From: Azotimanducus sp965199815
GTDB taxonomy: Bacteria; Pseudomonadota; Gammaproteobacteria; Pseudomonadales; Azotimanducaceae
Length of the DNA stretch: 64,000 nt
NCBI GenBank assembly: GCA_965199815.1
Contig: CBDATE010000024.1
Span: forward strand, 248,001-312,000
Direction of reading: 5' to 3'
The notes below the pieces were generated by a model. That model saw nothing but the letters and a program-made list of their open reading frames with translations, searched no databases and had not been told where the DNA came from. The position numbers and the translations under genes are program-made. This document shows, piece by piece, positions 1 through 8,801 of the stretch. How positions within the stretch are numbered: position 1 is the stretch's first letter; every line of letters starts with the position of its first letter.

Positions 1-125
1 ACCGTGCGGTACATGGATGTACCGCCAGATTCAGTGCCGTAAGGCATTGAATCTGCGAGCAAATCAGAATTGTATTTCTGATTTGCGAATCTGATCAAGT
101 CCACGGATGGACTTGATCAGAACAT
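1..125 (+). repeat. Multi-hairpin array, copy A (cut by window edge)
   Basis: Four perfect or near-perfect hairpins follow one another with almost no spacer. H1 is gcggtaca/tgtaccgc at 6-25 with loop TGGA. H2 is a 13-bp stem at 26-55 with one G-T pair and loop GTAA. H3 is an 11-bp stem at 59-86 with loop TTGTAT. H4 is a 13-bp stem at 91-120 with loop CGGA. The module ends in GATCAGAACAT, as do the copies near 45.1 kb and 56.3 kb. The leading hairpin H0 of those copies would lie just left of base 1. No T-run follows, so it is not an ordinary intrinsic terminator. Bases 126-315 show nothing else convincing. Confidence 0.9.
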
Positions 126-315
126 ACTGAGTATACGCCCTTGGCGTGATGAGAATTGGCGCATAGAACAACACAAACGGGGCGCTTGCGTTGCAGAGAT
201 TGGCTGCATTACCTGTAGGAAATCCCTGTCGATCAGGGCACTTCACAGATTTTTGGCGCAGCTCGAGGGAATGCTTGGCGCGCAGGCTGAGTCAGCCGAG
301 ATAGAGGCGCGTGTG

Positions 316-552
316 CTATCGCGGCTTCGAGTACGGCGGGCGTGTCAGTCTTAAACGCCACACCAGAGTGTGTGCAGGTGATCTACCACCCACCACTTGC
401 GGGCACGGGGTGAGCTGAAAGCCCTCGGGCGCAGCTTTCGCATCCTGCCTGAACTCGGACACCAGCCAGATCATGTCACCATCGGTGATGTCTGTGGATG
501 GGTTGTGACGAGTAGCGTTCTCCAGCTCGTAAATGCCGTAACGAGTACTCAC
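316..552 (-). CDS. Small protein of unknown function, third gene of the methylase operon
   Basis: An ATG at 552 overlaps the stop codon of the upstream methylase in an ATGA arrangement, the main evidence that this 78-residue frame is translated. The product has a mixed charged and hydrophobic middle (MIWLVSEFRQ), a proline-rich stretch with TPCPQ, and a basic C terminus (WRLRLTRPPYSKPR). I see no signal peptide, membrane segment or known motif, and I do not recognise the family. It lies between the methylase and hairpin array A. It could be a small partner of the methylase, or a truncated remnant, since the 3' side borders repeat sequence. Confidence 0.45.
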   Translation of the reverse strand: MSTRYGIYELENATRHNPSTDITDGDMIWLVSEFRQDAKAAPEGFQLTPCPQVVGGRSPAHTLVWRLRLTRPPYSKPR

Positions 553-1568
553 GATGCAAAGACTGGTTGCGGAGTGATCACAAGTTCCGGTAATCGGGCA
601 TGGTGTGCGTTCTTCATGAGCACCTGAACCGCGGAGAACCTGTATTTGCGGACGAGGGCGAGTACCTCGGCGGAAAGGTCGTAGGTCATCAGAAAATCAG
701 CTGAACTGTCCCTGAGTACGCGAAAGAGACGAGCATGGTCAAGGCTGTGGTGGGTATAGAGTCGGCTTCCAGCCCGCTTGCCTCCCGCTGTGTAAGGAGG
801 GTCGATGAAACAGACGGTGCCTTGCGGGGCAGTTTTCAATAGTGCTTCGAGCAGTCTGGTTCCGTCTCCCTCGCAGAACTGGAGGTGGTGGCTGACCTGA
901 TCGATTGCGCGAATCCGCTTTATCAGAGTCTGTGCATACCAGCGCGAGGCAAGGCCCTTGCCGTTCTCGCCGTGACGTGTCAGTGAGGCACCTGCCGCCA
1001 AAATGCCGCCACGTCGGGTGCGGTTCAGAACCAGAGTGCGAAAGCCACGCTCCAGTACCGAATCCGGTGTCTGCTTGAGCAACTCTGTCACGCGAGCCGA
1101 TTCGGGCTCAAAATCCGAGATCTTTGCACACAGTTCGCGGTTGTGGCGCAGCGTCGCATGCCAGAACGCGGCCACATCCCGGTCCAGTTCCGCCATGAGC
1201 GCAGTGTCAACGAGACCTTCCATGATCGCAGTCAGGGTGACGATTGCACCGCCTGCGAAGGGCTCAATCAGCATGCGTGGTTTCTGCTGTTGGTCTGTCA
1301 GCCACTTGCGGATGTGCGGTATCAGCCAGGTCTTGCCACCCGGATAGCGAAGCGGACTGCGTTGCGGGACACAGGCCACATTGACTGCGGGAACGGACGA
1401 AAGCGGAATTTCCGGGCAGGCGCACCAGTTGCCAGGACCAGAGCATGTGAGTACGGCCTGGTTTTTGGCTGTGCCGTCCGTGCAGTTCAATGTTGAATGT
1501 GGGGTTCTCTTTTCCCCGTTTGCTTGCTTATGTACTTCGTGTTCTGATTTCGTACCTGCCGAACTCAA
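549..1568 (-). CDS. D12-class N6-adenine DNA methyltransferase
   Basis: Transfers a methyl group from S-adenosylmethionine to adenine N6 in DNA. The D12 (Dam-like) signatures are RSPLRYPGGK near the start of the conserved domain, IEPFAGGA (motif I, AdoMet binding), FIDPPYT (catalytic DPPY motif IV), and the C-terminal MKNAHHARLPELVI, which resembles the usual end of phage and plasmid D12 enzymes. The start is uncertain. The longest frame opens with a TTG at 1568 and overlaps the upstream stop, but its first ~63 residues look non-homologous. A GTG at 1379 gives about 276 residues, the usual family length. It sits between a 2H-phosphoesterase-like gene and a small overlapping gene. No restriction nuclease is adjacent, so it may be an orphan protective methylase of mobile origin rather than housekeeping Dam. 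Confidence 0.85.
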   Translation of the reverse strand: MSSAGTKSEHEVHKQANGEKRTPHSTLNCTDGTAKNQAVLTCSGPGNWCACPEIPLSSVPAVNVACVPQRSPLRYPGGKTWLIPHIRKWLTDQQQKPRMLIEPFAGGAIVTLTAIMEGLVDTALMAELDRDVAAFWHATLRHNRELCAKISDFEPESARVTELLKQTPDSVLERGFRTLVLNRTRRGGILAAGASLTRHGENGKGLASRWYAQTLIKRIRAIDQVSHHLQFCEGDGTRLLEALLKTAPQGTVCFIDPPYTAGGKRAGSRLYTHHSLDHARLFRVLRDSSADFLMTYDLSAEVLALVRKYRFSAVQVLMKNAHHARLPELVITPQPVFAS

Positions 1569-2097
1569 TCCACTTGAGCTTACTTCGAAGCAACTCTCCT
1601 GATTTTGTCAAATCTCGATCAATTCCGCTTCCGGGGCGAAGCAGTTTGATGTGAGGTTGATAGTGTCTTGCCCCGAAGCAGCTTGTCCAGTCTGTGCTCG
1701 GCCTGTGGGTGCCAATCACTTGTGGCGTTTCAAATGCACACATTTCCCGCCTCAACCCAAGTATTTGCTCAATTGCGCTGTTCCGTTTGGTGAGCCGAAT
1801 TCCAACTGACCTTGTTGCGGGATCCAACTCGGGACGAGGATTTTCGCCACCTGGGGCAAGTACCATAAGTCGAGTTTCAGCAGTGTTTGCCTTGATGGCT
1901 AGCTTTCGCTCTGGTGGGTCGATTGGGAGGTCAGGCAATATCCGTCTCGAGTAGTAAACGGAGAGATGCATTCCTCGCTGTATCGAATGGGCAGGCACAC
2001 CTGCCGAACGTAATACTTCGGAGACAGCCGCTTCGCTCGGTCTTGTGAGCCAGAGGAGTGCGTAAACTTCGGGGTGGTTGCTCTCCTGCTGCTTCAT
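1528..2097 (-). CDS. 2H-phosphoesterase-like (LigT/ThpR fold) protein
   Basis: About 189 residues from the ATG at 2097, chosen because GGGAG lies seven bases upstream; the frame remains open to 2163. Two sequence spots match the paired H-x-[T/S] motifs of the 2H phosphoesterase superfamily: MHLSVYYSRR in the N-terminal half and QPHIKLLRPG in the C-terminal half. The first has the expected H-L-S-V form. The second matches the common PHVTLLR pattern but has Lys in place of Thr, so the second active-site half may be impaired. Family members act on RNA 2',3'-cyclic phosphates, 2'-5' linkages or cyclic oligonucleotides. The end overlaps the start region of the D12 methylase gene, suggesting one transcript. 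Family assignment rests on motifs only. Confidence 0.5.
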   Translation of the reverse strand: MKQQESNHPEVYALLWLTRPSEAAVSEVLRSAGVPAHSIQRGMHLSVYYSRRILPDLPIDPPERKLAIKANTAETRLMVLAPGGENPRPELDPATRSVGIRLTKRNSAIEQILGLRREMCAFETPQVIGTHRPSTDWTSCFGARHYQPHIKLLRPGSGIDRDLTKSGELLRSKLKWIEFGRYEIRTRST

Positions 2098-2397
2098 CTT
2101 CCGTCTCCCGGGGATATCTCCCTTTCGGATGGCTGGGGTGGGCCTTTCACGAGGTGCGGCCACGGTCTCTCCGCTGTTGATTAACCTGCATTCAGGATCA
2201 TAACGGATTCAGGGGCGGCGGGGTATATCGGCGGAGTCTGATACTTGCCGGTAGCGGAATTCCTGCGTCCATTCACGCCGGATCAATCATTACTCGATGG
2301 GAAGGTGTTCGCTTTTGGGTATCCGGGTAGAATGGAAAATCATGAATCAGGATCCTCGAAATGAGCCTGCTCAGTCCCGTCAGACAGTAGGGCACCT
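2098..2397. other. Divergent intergenic region
   Basis: This 300-base gap separates the leftward methylase operon from the rightward lipoprotein gene and must hold both promoters. A TAGAAT at 2328-2333 could be a -10 element for the lipoprotein gene, but no good -35 lies at the right distance. No repeat or RNA gene is visible. Confidence 0.3.
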
Positions 2398-3528
2398 GTG
2401 AATCACCGAAAGCCCCTGCTCACCTTCTGCATCCTCCTGATGCTCACCTCATTGCTCGTCGGCTGTGCGGTTATTCCGCCTGTCCGGACGAATGTGCACA
2501 CCTCGAACGCTCCCTTCCTCGAAGACTGCTACGACAGAGACCTCGAAGGCTACACGCCACGAGTCGATAGCCACATCCACTTTCGTCCATTCGGAGGTGA
2601 TGCCATTGCCTTCGAGGATATGGTGGGGCATCTGGAACGCGCAGGCGTTCGCTACGCCAATGTGTATGGCATCGGGCAGTCGTTACCCCTCGATTCGGCG
2701 TGTACCTACTACCTTGACTGCCCCGGCGTTCCGGTGCGGCCGAGTATCAGGAATGACTTTCTCAATGCCTTGAATCTGGTGGTTTCGAAGCCGACAGGTG
2801 TGCACCTGACCCTGTCCATGACCTTCCCCGATCTTGCCGAACCGGACGCAATCATCGAGGGGATGCGGGTGCTCGACAGGGAGTTTCCCGGGCTCTTTGG
2901 CTGGATGGGCGAAGTCAATCTGGTCAAGCAGGCACTCTTTGCCAACGGCCATGAACCTGTGCCTCTCGATATCATCCGCGACTGGGCACCGCTCATGAAG
3001 CATTTGCGTGAGCGCGATATGCCGCTGGCGATTCATGCCGACCTTGGCAATGACGATGAGCCGCTGAAGTATCGGGAATGGATGCAGACGGTGCTGCAAC
3101 TCTATCCCGATAACAGGATCATCTGGATGCACATGGGATTGTCGAAAGAACTCATGCACATAGACCCGCATGAGCACATCAGGTTGATGCAGACCTGGCT
3201 CGACAGCTACCCCCTGCTCATGATGGACCTGTCCTGGTCGGTTGTCGATCAGGCGGCATTCTCGACCGAGGCGCAACGCGACATCTACCTGCCGTTCATT
3301 CATCAGTATTCGCACAGATTCCTGCCAGGTTCCGACTTTGTGGCATCGGCAGGACGCGGCTACGAACACTACTGGGCGGAGCTCGAGGCCACCAGCCGCA
3401 TACTTGGATATCTCGACGATTCGGCTTTCCGAAACATCGCCCTTGGCAAGAATTATTTCCAGCTGCTCGGGCTGGAAGTGTCGGTGCCGGAGGTCTGCAC
3501 TGCTTCGGCGTTCATGACCGGCTCCTGA
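2398..3528 (+). CDS. Lipoprotein of the amidohydrolase (amidohydrolase_2) family
   Basis: A 376-residue protein starting at GTG 2398. The N terminus is a lipoprotein signal (basic start, hydrophobic run, lipobox LVGC with Cys at about residue 23), so it is probably anchored to the outer membrane facing the periplasm. The mature part has TIM-barrel amidohydrolase features: DSHIHF (metal-binding HxH) at about residue 57, AIHAD in the middle, WMHMG further on, and GSDF near the end, where family members carry the last metal-binding Asp. The substrate cannot be read from the sequence. It is followed closely by gloB, though no functional link is obvious. Confidence 0.75.
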   Translation: MNHRKPLLTFCILLMLTSLLVGCAVIPPVRTNVHTSNAPFLEDCYDRDLEGYTPRVDSHIHFRPFGGDAIAFEDMVGHLERAGVRYANVYGIGQSLPLDSACTYYLDCPGVPVRPSIRNDFLNALNLVVSKPTGVHLTLSMTFPDLAEPDAIIEGMRVLDREFPGLFGWMGEVNLVKQALFANGHEPVPLDIIRDWAPLMKHLRERDMPLAIHADLGNDDEPLKYREWMQTVLQLYPDNRIIWMHMGLSKELMHIDPHEHIRLMQTWLDSYPLLMMDLSWSVVDQAAFSTEAQRDIYLPFIHQYSHRFLPGSDFVASAGRGYEHYWAELEATSRILGYLDDSAFRNIALGKNYFQLLGLEVSVPEVCTASAFMTGS

Positions 3529-3565
3529 TGGGCCGATTTTCATTACGTATAAACGAGGACTACCG

Positions 3566-4327
3566 TTGAAAATTGTTCAGTTTCCCTGTCTCTCAAACAA
3601 CTACGGGTTTCTCATTCATGATCCCGGCTCTGGTGCCACCGGTGCAGTCGATACGCCGGATGCCGATGCCATCAATGCGCAACTTGCGGAGCGTGGCTGG
3701 CAGCTGACGCACATTCTCAACACGCATCATCATCCGGATCATGTGGGCGGCAACCTCGAGCTCAAGCAGCGCTGGAACTGCGTGGTCGTTGGGCCGACAG
3801 CTGACCGGACGCGCATTCCCGGCATTGATATTGCCCTTGGTGAAGGCGAGCGCTACCGGTTTGGTGCCTTCAGCGCACGCATATTTGATGTGCCCGGACA
3901 CACGCGCGGCCATATTGCCTATTACTTTGCTGATGCACAGGTCGCCTTTGTCGGCGATACCCTGTTTGTGCTCGGCTGTGGCAGACTCTTCGAGGGCACC
4001 CCGCAGCAGATGTGGACGAGCTTGCAGAAGCTGTTGACGCTGCCGGACGAGACGCGCATCTACTGTGCACACGAGTACACCCAGGCGAATGCCAGATTTG
4101 CGCTCAGCGTGGACCCCGAGAACGAGGCACTTCGACATCGCGCACTTGACATAGACAGCAAGCGCGCCCAGAGCTTGCCGACGGTGCCCACCAGCATTGG
4201 CGAGGAGCGTCGTACCAATCCTTTCTTGCGACCCATGAGCGAATCCTTGCGACGCACACTTGCCATGCCTGATGCCAGCGATACCGAGGTCTTCGCCGAA
4301 GTGCGCGCGCGCAAGGACAGATTCTGA
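3566..4327 (+). CDS. gloB: Hydroxyacylglutathione hydrolase (glyoxalase II)
   Basis: Hydrolyses S-lactoylglutathione to lactate and glutathione, the second step of methylglyoxal detoxification in the cytoplasm. The 253-residue length is normal. It has the metallo-beta-lactamase-fold motif THHHPDHVGG (binuclear metal site) at about residues 53-62, the downstream ligands in DVPGHTRGH and FVGDTLF, the CGRLFEGTP region, and YCAHEYTQANARF near the glutathione-binding C-terminal part, including the late RTNPFLR. The start is a TTG at 3566 giving MKIVQFPCLSNNYG, the typical family N terminus. It is 38 bases downstream of the lipoprotein gene. Confidence 0.95.
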   Translation: MKIVQFPCLSNNYGFLIHDPGSGATGAVDTPDADAINAQLAERGWQLTHILNTHHHPDHVGGNLELKQRWNCVVVGPTADRTRIPGIDIALGEGERYRFGAFSARIFDVPGHTRGHIAYYFADAQVAFVGDTLFVLGCGRLFEGTPQQMWTSLQKLLTLPDETRIYCAHEYTQANARFALSVDPENEALRHRALDIDSKRAQSLPTVPTSIGEERRTNPFLRPMSESLRRTLAMPDASDTEVFAEVRARKDRF

Positions 4328-4356
4328 TCTGTGGTGCAGACTCCTGACGCAGACTT

Positions 4357-5298
4357 GTGAGACACTTGCGTCAAGGTAAGTCAACATCCGGCGGAGCAGG
4401 CGCGCATACAGGCGCATCAACAGGCACACAGGCAGGAGCAAACAGACAGGTGTTTTTCGAGAGCAGCGAAACCTACATCACAACCGACGAGCTGAGCATG
4501 GCCGTGGAGGCCGCGGTCACGCTCGAGCGTCCATTGTTGATAAAGGGCGAGCCCGGCACCGGCAAGACGCTGCTTGCGATGGAGGTTGCCCACGCCCTGC
4601 AGGCACCACTCATCGAGTGGCACGTGAAATCCACCACCAAGGCTCAGCAGGGGCTGTATGAATACGATGCCGTCACCCGCTTGCGCGATTCACAGCTCGG
4701 CGATGATCGGGTCAACGACATACGCAACTACATCAAGAAAGGCAAGCTCTGGGAGGCATTCGAATCGTCCGAGCGCTGTGTCCTGTTGATCGACGAAATC
4801 GACAAGGCCGATATCGAGTTTCCGAATGATCTCTTGCAGGAAATTGATCGCATGGAGTTTTTCGTGTACGAGCTCGGGAAGACGGTCACGGCGCTTCATC
4901 GGCCCGTGGTGGTCATCACCAGCAACAACGAGAAGGAGTTGCCGGATGCCTTCCTGCGTCGGTGTTTCTTTCACTACATCAATTTTCCTGACCGTGAGAC
5001 CATGGAGGAGATCATTGATGTGCACCATCCCGGCATCAAGAAGACGCTGGTCAAGGAGGCCATGGACATATTCTTCGATGTGCGCAAGGTGCCGGGACTG
5101 AAGAAGAAACCGTCCACCTCGGAGCTCATCGACTGGTTGAAACTGCTCATGTCCGATGATATTCCCGAAGAGATCCTCACCAACCGGGATCCATCCAAGG
5201 CGATTCCGCCGCTTTACGGTGCGCTTGTGAAGAATGAGCAGGATGTGCATCTGCTCGAACGCCTCGCCTTCATGAGCCGCAGGGACAGCCGCGGCTGA
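4357..5298 (+). CDS. MoxR-type AAA+ ATPase
   Basis: A 313-residue AAA+ ATPase of the MoxR/CoxD kind, a chaperone-like ATPase that usually works with a VWA-domain partner to insert metals or mature protein complexes. Walker A is GEPGTGKT, Walker B is CVLLIDEIDKAD, sensor 1 is VITSNNEKELPDAFLRRC, and the C-terminal lid follows. The first ~30 residues from the GTG at 4357 are low complexity (Gly, Ala, Thr) and encoded by degenerate acaggcgca-like repeats at 4385-4445, so the true start may lie downstream near FFESSETYITTDEL. The VWA gene follows after 43 bases, and the pair is almost certainly one operon. Confidence 0.9.
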   Translation: MRHLRQGKSTSGGAGAHTGASTGTQAGANRQVFFESSETYITTDELSMAVEAAVTLERPLLIKGEPGTGKTLLAMEVAHALQAPLIEWHVKSTTKAQQGLYEYDAVTRLRDSQLGDDRVNDIRNYIKKGKLWEAFESSERCVLLIDEIDKADIEFPNDLLQEIDRMEFFVYELGKTVTALHRPVVVITSNNEKELPDAFLRRCFFHYINFPDRETMEEIIDVHHPGIKKTLVKEAMDIFFDVRKVPGLKKKPSTSELIDWLKLLMSDDIPEEILTNRDPSKAIPPLYGALVKNEQDVHLLERLAFMSRRDSRG

Positions 5299-5341
5299 CA
5301 GCTGACACACATCCATACGACCTCGGACAGAACACTCCCTC

Positions 5342-6511
5342 ATGTTGGTGAATTTCTTTACCACACTGCGCCGCTACGACTTGCCGGTGACCTTGCGTGA
5401 GCTCATGGATCTGTTGCGTGGCATGCGTGCTCGTCTGGTGTATGCGGATGTTGATGACTTCTATCTGCTCGCGCGCGCCGCACTGGTCAAGGACGAAAAG
5501 CATTACGACAAGTTTGATCGCGCTTTCTCCGCCTGGTTCAAGGGTTTCGACAACTTGCAAGGGCTGCTTGCGACGCTCATCCCGGATGCCTGGTTGAAGC
5601 ACGAGTTCGAGAAGTGGCTGTCCGAAGATGACCTGAAGCAGATTGAATCTCTCGGCGGGCTGGAAAAGCTCATCGAGGAATTCGGGAAGACGCGAGAAGA
5701 GGCCGAACAGCAAGCGCTTGAACAGGCACAAGCCGCGCGTACGGGAGAAGAGGGCGAGCAGGCCGGGCAGGGTCGGGGAGGGCCTGATGGTCTCGGGCGC
5801 GGTCAGGGGAAGAAGGCGCGCAAGGCGTGGAATCAGCGCAAGTACAAGAATCTTGACGATTCCGTAGAGCTTGGTACGCGCAACATCAAGCTGGCGCTGC
5901 GCCGACTGAGAAAGCTCGCGCGCACCGGCAAGGAGGACGAGCTTGACCTTGACCACACCATTCGCAAGACGGCGGATAACGGCGGGCTACTCGACATTCG
6001 CATGCGCCCGCAACGGAGGAACACCGTCAAGGTACTGCTGTTCCTCGATATTGGCGGCTCCATGGATGCACACGTGAAAATCTGCGAGGAACTGTTTTCG
6101 GCGAGCCGCACCGAGTTCAAGCATCTGGAACACTTCTATTTTCACAACTTTCCCTACGAGTCCATGTGGAAAGACAATCGCAGGCGTATGCAGCAGCGCA
6201 TCCCCACTCTGGACATACTTCACAAATATCCGCAGGATTACAAGGTGGTATTTGTTGGTGATGCCACCATGGCACCCTACGAAATAACTCACGCTGGCGG
6301 TAGCGTCGAGCATTGGAACGAGGAGCCGGGGGTTGTGTGGATGAATCGCTTTACGGAGCACTTCGAGAAGATTATCTGGATCAATCCGACGCCAAGGGAA
6401 ACCTGGGGATATTCCACTTCGGTCGGAATGACGAGCGAATTGGTGGATGGCATGATGTACCCCTTGACGATTCGTGGCATAGAAGAGGGCATGAGCCACC
6501 TTTCGAAATAG
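5342..6511 (+). CDS. VWA domain protein of the CoxE type, MoxR partner
   Basis: A 389-residue cytoplasmic protein with no signal or membrane segment. The N-terminal ~120 residues are helical and typical of this family. A charged linker rich in Glu, Gln and Gly follows at about residues 115-165. The C-terminal VWA domain begins at VKVLLFLDIGGSMD. The metal-ion-dependent adhesion site reads D-I-G-G-S rather than D-x-S-x-S, a variant I recall as common in this subfamily. The gene is 43 bases after the MoxR gene and 18 bases before mlaA. MoxR/VWA pairs act together on client complexes; no client (for example a CO dehydrogenase) is encoded nearby. Confidence 0.88.
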   Translation: MLVNFFTTLRRYDLPVTLRELMDLLRGMRARLVYADVDDFYLLARAALVKDEKHYDKFDRAFSAWFKGFDNLQGLLATLIPDAWLKHEFEKWLSEDDLKQIESLGGLEKLIEEFGKTREEAEQQALEQAQAARTGEEGEQAGQGRGGPDGLGRGQGKKARKAWNQRKYKNLDDSVELGTRNIKLALRRLRKLARTGKEDELDLDHTIRKTADNGGLLDIRMRPQRRNTVKVLLFLDIGGSMDAHVKICEELFSASRTEFKHLEHFYFHNFPYESMWKDNRRRMQQRIPTLDILHKYPQDYKVVFVGDATMAPYEITHAGGSVEHWNEEPGVVWMNRFTEHFEKIIWINPTPRETWGYSTSVGMTSELVDGMMYPLTIRGIEEGMSHLSK

Positions 6512-6529
6512 GAGGAAATTCGTCAAGAC

Positions 6530-7399
6530 ATGCACATGCAAGGAGATTCACAACAGCTCGGCAGAAGAGCGGCCGGGGAATCGCTGGTCGGCATCGGCCA
6601 TGTTCGCGCGTGGCGCGTGAGGCGATATCTGGTGATGTCGTCGCTCGTCTGGCTACTGGCACTTGGCGGCTGCCAGAGCACTGGGGTACACAGGCCACCT
6701 GATGATGCGCTTGCCACCGGGAATCAGGCACCGGAGTACGTGTTGAGTGACCCGCTCCGGGACCCGTATGAGCGCTTCAATCGCAAGATGTTCAACTTCA
6801 ATAGCTGGCTTGATGGTCACCTGCTGCGCCCCGTGGCTGTGATATACCAAAATCGGGTGCCCGCCCTGGCACGCGAGAGCGTGACGAACTTCTTCAACAA
6901 CCTCGACTATCCTCTGGTGGTGATGAATCAGTTCCTGCAAGGCAAGTTCCGTCTGGGATTTCGTGACCTGGCGCGCTTCGGAATCAATTCAACCTTCGGG
7001 TTGGTCGGCCTTTTTGATGTGGCTACCGACATGGGGTTCATGGAACATCAGGAAGATTTTGGACAGACGCTCTCCGTGTGGGGGTTGCCAGAGGGGCCTT
7101 TTGCAGTTGCGCCGGTGATTGGTCCGGGGACGACGCTGGACTTTGTGAATACCGCGACGCTGATCTTCGTTGACGCAGGCAACCTGATTTCCGACCCGGC
7201 CGTGCGCTACCCCGTGCGTATTTCGGAAGTGGTGTCGAAGCGCGCGGATGTGCTGGGATTCGAGCGGCTTCAATTCGGGGATGCGTATATTTTTCAGCGT
7301 GATGCCTATTTGCAACGACGCGCATTTCTCGTGCGCGATGGCAAGGCGGCGGAAGACGACGATTTCCTTTCGGAAGAGGACGACTTTCTGCGCGACTGA
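6530..7399 (+). CDS. mlaA: MlaA/VacJ outer-membrane lipoprotein
   Basis: MlaA removes misplaced phospholipids from the outer leaflet of the outer membrane and passes them to the Mla transport chain. The protein has the family core: DPYERFNRKMFNFN, an N-terminal-half helix with NFFNNLDYP, the RFGINSTFGLVGLFD region, and WGLPEGPFAVAPVIGPGT. The lipobox is in LLALGGCQS. The ATG at 6530 follows AGGAGG by 14 bases and puts about 35 residues before the hydrophobic signal; an ATG around 6634 is an alternative start closer to a normal lipoprotein signal. An acidic tail (EDDDFLSEEDDFLRD) ends the protein. Other mla genes are not in the window. Confidence 0.92.
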   Translation: MHMQGDSQQLGRRAAGESLVGIGHVRAWRVRRYLVMSSLVWLLALGGCQSTGVHRPPDDALATGNQAPEYVLSDPLRDPYERFNRKMFNFNSWLDGHLLRPVAVIYQNRVPALARESVTNFFNNLDYPLVVMNQFLQGKFRLGFRDLARFGINSTFGLVGLFDVATDMGFMEHQEDFGQTLSVWGLPEGPFAVAPVIGPGTTLDFVNTATLIFVDAGNLISDPAVRYPVRISEVVSKRADVLGFERLQFGDAYIFQRDAYLQRRAFLVRDGKAAEDDDFLSEEDDFLRD

Positions 7400-7643
7400 C
7401 CGGCAGTTCCGGGGATTGCCGCATGACCTGCATTCTTGAGGTACTATGGAGAGAAAATGGAGTTGCGCGGACGCGCAATTGCGAGTAGTCTGCGCCACAC
7501 ACCGGAAACCTTGCAGAGTCATCGAGTTCGATGAGCTGGATGCTCGGACATATACCACCTTGCCAGCCAACTGAGGGTTTGCGCCGAAAAACGCCCCTCA
7601 TCCGGCCTGTCGGCGCACGTGAAACACGCGACCGGAGAGACTC

Positions 7644-8801
7644 GTGTCGGTAACTCTCGCGCTCTACCATGGCACTGGTTCGAAAGCCTACGGCCTCGCC
7701 GAAGACTTGCGTGAGCATGGATTGCCGGTTGAGAGTTTCTTCATTATTGATGAGCTTGTTGACTGGGTTGAAGGTCACCGTCGCTCGCTGGTACTGGTTG
7801 ATTGCGTGAACGGTGGCGCTGATTCACTCGAAACCCTGCGCCGACTGAAGTCCGAATGCCAGGCGAGTCATCTCGCGCTGGTGTGCCGCAACGGGCTTCC
7901 GACGCGGCGCACCATGGTGGATGCCATGCGTCTCGGGGTGCGCGATGTGATCGAATGCGCGCAAGGGTTCAACGAGGCCGAAACGCAAATCAGGGCGCTC
8001 CTCGGGCGTTTCGAGACCGACGAGTTCGAAAGCGGGGAATTGAAGCGATACCTTCAGGAAATCGAGCGTGATCAGGAATCAGGTCGTTATATTCAATGTC
8101 GGCTACTGCCGACCACGCCCCTCGATATAGGTCCCTGGTGTTTGCAACACAAGGTGGTACCGTCACTCATGTTGTCTGGCGATTTCGTCGATTATTTCCG
8201 CCTCGATGACAACTGTTTCTGTTTCTACATGGCCGATGTATCCGGGCACGGAGCATCCTCGGCTTTTGTGACCGTGATGATCAAGGACTTTGTACGTCGT
8301 CTCGCGCGAACACAGCGCGAGGCTGTCATCAAGGAGCCTTCCTGTGTGCTCGCTGCCCTGAATCAGGATTTGCTGCTGAATGACATCAGTCGCATCAGCA
8401 AGCATGTCAGCATGCACATCGGGGTCGTGGATGCCACACACAAATATCTGCGTTATGCCAATGCCGGACATTTCCCCACGGCGCTGGTGTCCGCGGCATC
8501 GAACACCGGATTCCTGCAGCAGACGGGGCGTCCACTGGGGCTGTTTGACGATGCCCGCTATCACAGTGAGAGCTATAGCCTGGATGCTTCGAGCGACTTG
8601 CAGATACTCCTGCTCTCCGACGGGGTACTGGAGCTCATGGGCCGCAAACTGCTCACCGACAAGGAGGCTGCGCTGGCTGTGGCAGCGAACATGTGCCGTA
8701 CCAAGGGAAGGAAAATCTGGGATGTGCTGGAGTTTGACGAGAATGTTCAGTACAAGGATGATGTTTCCTTTCTGAGCCTGCGAATGCAGGCCCGGTCATG
8801 A
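7644..8801 (+). CDS. RsbU-like PP2C phosphatase with degenerate receiver domain
   Basis: A 385-residue two-domain cytoplasmic regulator starting at GTG 7644. Residues ~1-125 resemble a CheY-type receiver, with a possible phosphoacceptor in LVLVDCV, but the N-terminal acidic pair needed for Mg2+ binding is not visible (LALYHGTGSKA), so phosphorylation is doubtful. Residues ~150-385 form a SpoIIE/RsbU-type PP2C phosphatase, with LSGDFVDYF, YMADVSGHGASSA, GRPLGLF and LLLSDGVLEL. Such enzymes dephosphorylate STAS-domain anti-anti-sigma proteins. The next gene overlaps by ATGA and encodes a STAS protein, so the two probably act as a pair. Confidence 0.88.
   Translation: MSVTLALYHGTGSKAYGLAEDLREHGLPVESFFIIDELVDWVEGHRRSLVLVDCVNGGADSLETLRRLKSECQASHLALVCRNGLPTRRTMVDAMRLGVRDVIECAQGFNEAETQIRALLGRFETDEFESGELKRYLQEIERDQESGRYIQCRLLPTTPLDIGPWCLQHKVVPSLMLSGDFVDYFRLDDNCFCFYMADVSGHGASSAFVTVMIKDFVRRLARTQREAVIKEPSCVLAALNQDLLLNDISRISKHVSMHIGVVDATHKYLRYANAGHFPTALVSAASNTGFLQQTGRPLGLFDDARYHSESYSLDASSDLQILLLSDGVLELMGRKLLTDKEAALAVAANMCRTKGRKIWDVLEFDENVQYKDDVSFLSLRMQARS

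Noticed and set aside
1..125. The hairpin arrays as ordinary intrinsic terminators
   Set aside because: None of the stems is followed by a T-run, several hairpins are stacked in series, and copy C lies between divergent genes where a terminator is not needed.
549..1568. The D12 methylase as housekeeping Dam
   Set aside because: It lacks the usual dam neighbours, sits with a 2H-like gene and a small unknown gene, and its ending resembles phage and mobile-element methylases.
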